Of a stretch of 6,449 bases of DNA, positions 6,408 through 6,449 are shown piece by piece. The notes beneath the pieces are model-generated. The model had not been told where the DNA came from, did not search any database, and saw nothing but the letters and a program-made list of their open reading frames with translations. The stretch is from the NCBI GenBank assembly GCA_030147325.1, contig JASLAA010000096.1, positions 1 through 6,449 of the forward strand, given 5' to 3'. The stretch comes from Arthrobacter sp. (GTDB taxonomy: Bacteria; Actinomycetota; Actinomycetes; Actinomycetales; Micrococcaceae). The position numbers and the translations under genes are program-made. Each line of letters begins with the position of its first letter. The stretch's first letter is position 1.

Positions 6408-6449
6408 GGCAGCAGCGTGCCTGCCGGTGCCGGTGCTCGTGCCGGTGCT
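6404..6449 (-). CDS. argB: Probable 3' end of acetylglutamate kinase (partial, runs off right edge)
   Basis: Only the last 14 codons and stop would be in the window. On the minus strand one frame reads APARAPAPAGTLLP and stops at TGA (6406-6404), overlapping the argD ATG as ATGA, the same junction type as argD/argF and argF/argR. Established actinobacterial order puts argB directly before argD. No kinase motif is visible, and the Ala/Pro-rich tail is not typical of the family core, so the assignment rests on position and the matching overlap. The other two frames are also open here. If correct, the tail is an appended low-complexity end behind the conserved kinase fold. Confidence 0.4.
   Translation of the reverse strand, partial: APARAPAPAGTLLP
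6423..6449. repeat. Short direct repeats of GCCGGTG
   Basis: On the plus strand GCCGGTG occurs at 6423, 6429 and 6441, and GCCGGTGCT is exactly repeated at 6429-6437 and 6441-6449 with CGT between. The run reaches the window edge and may continue. In the presumed argB frame it encodes alternating Ala-Pro/Ala-Arg, so it looks like a small repeat expansion in a protein tail. Confidence 0.55.

Noticed and set aside
1..6449. tRNA or rRNA genes, CRISPR arrays, insertion sequences, phage or defence genes
   Set aside because: No cloverleaf, spaced repeat array, transposase, integrase or terminal inverted repeats were seen; nearly all of the window is accounted for by the minus-strand genes.

Overview
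The window is a piece of a high-GC actinobacterial chromosome. Third codon positions are almost all G or C, and the ArgH N-terminus (LWGGRFAGGPADALAALSKS) and the rest of the Arg proteins look like those of Arthrobacter and related Micrococcaceae. The genus is an inference from memory of those proteins; no database search was possible. All supported genes lie on the minus strand, so transcription runs from high to low coordinates.

Layout in the direction of transcription (right to left): an open frame at the right edge that is probably the last codons of argB (6449-6404); argD (6407-5154); argF (5157-4192); argR (4195-3656); a 93-base gap with a small hairpin and a good Shine-Dalgarno; argG (3562-2360); argH (2360-918); a 123-base gap holding a strong terminator-like hairpin and, further on, a promoter-like sequence; and the first 264 codons of an ABC-exporter-type transporter (794 to beyond base 1). 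The order B-D-F-R-G-H is the distal part of the classical actinobacterial argCJBDFRGH cluster; argC and argJ would lie off the right edge.

The genes work as one pathway. ArgD makes N-acetylornithine. After removal of the acetyl group (ArgJ, outside the window), ArgF carbamoylates ornithine to citrulline, ArgG condenses citrulline with aspartate, and ArgH splits argininosuccinate into arginine and fumarate. ArgR senses the product and represses the set. Stop and start codons overlap at argD/argF, argF/argR and argG/argH, and probably at argB/argD, which points to translational coupling. The argR-argG gap is the only real break inside the operon. The ABC transporter is a separate unit that happens to be co-oriented.

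I found no undescribed system here. The region is core metabolism with intact enzymes. The points worth a second look are modest: a promoter placed so that the transporter mRNA could be leaderless, a repeat-encoded Ala/Pro tail at the probable end of ArgB, an unusual residue pair in the ArgR recognition helix, and the argR-argG gap as a possible internal control point.
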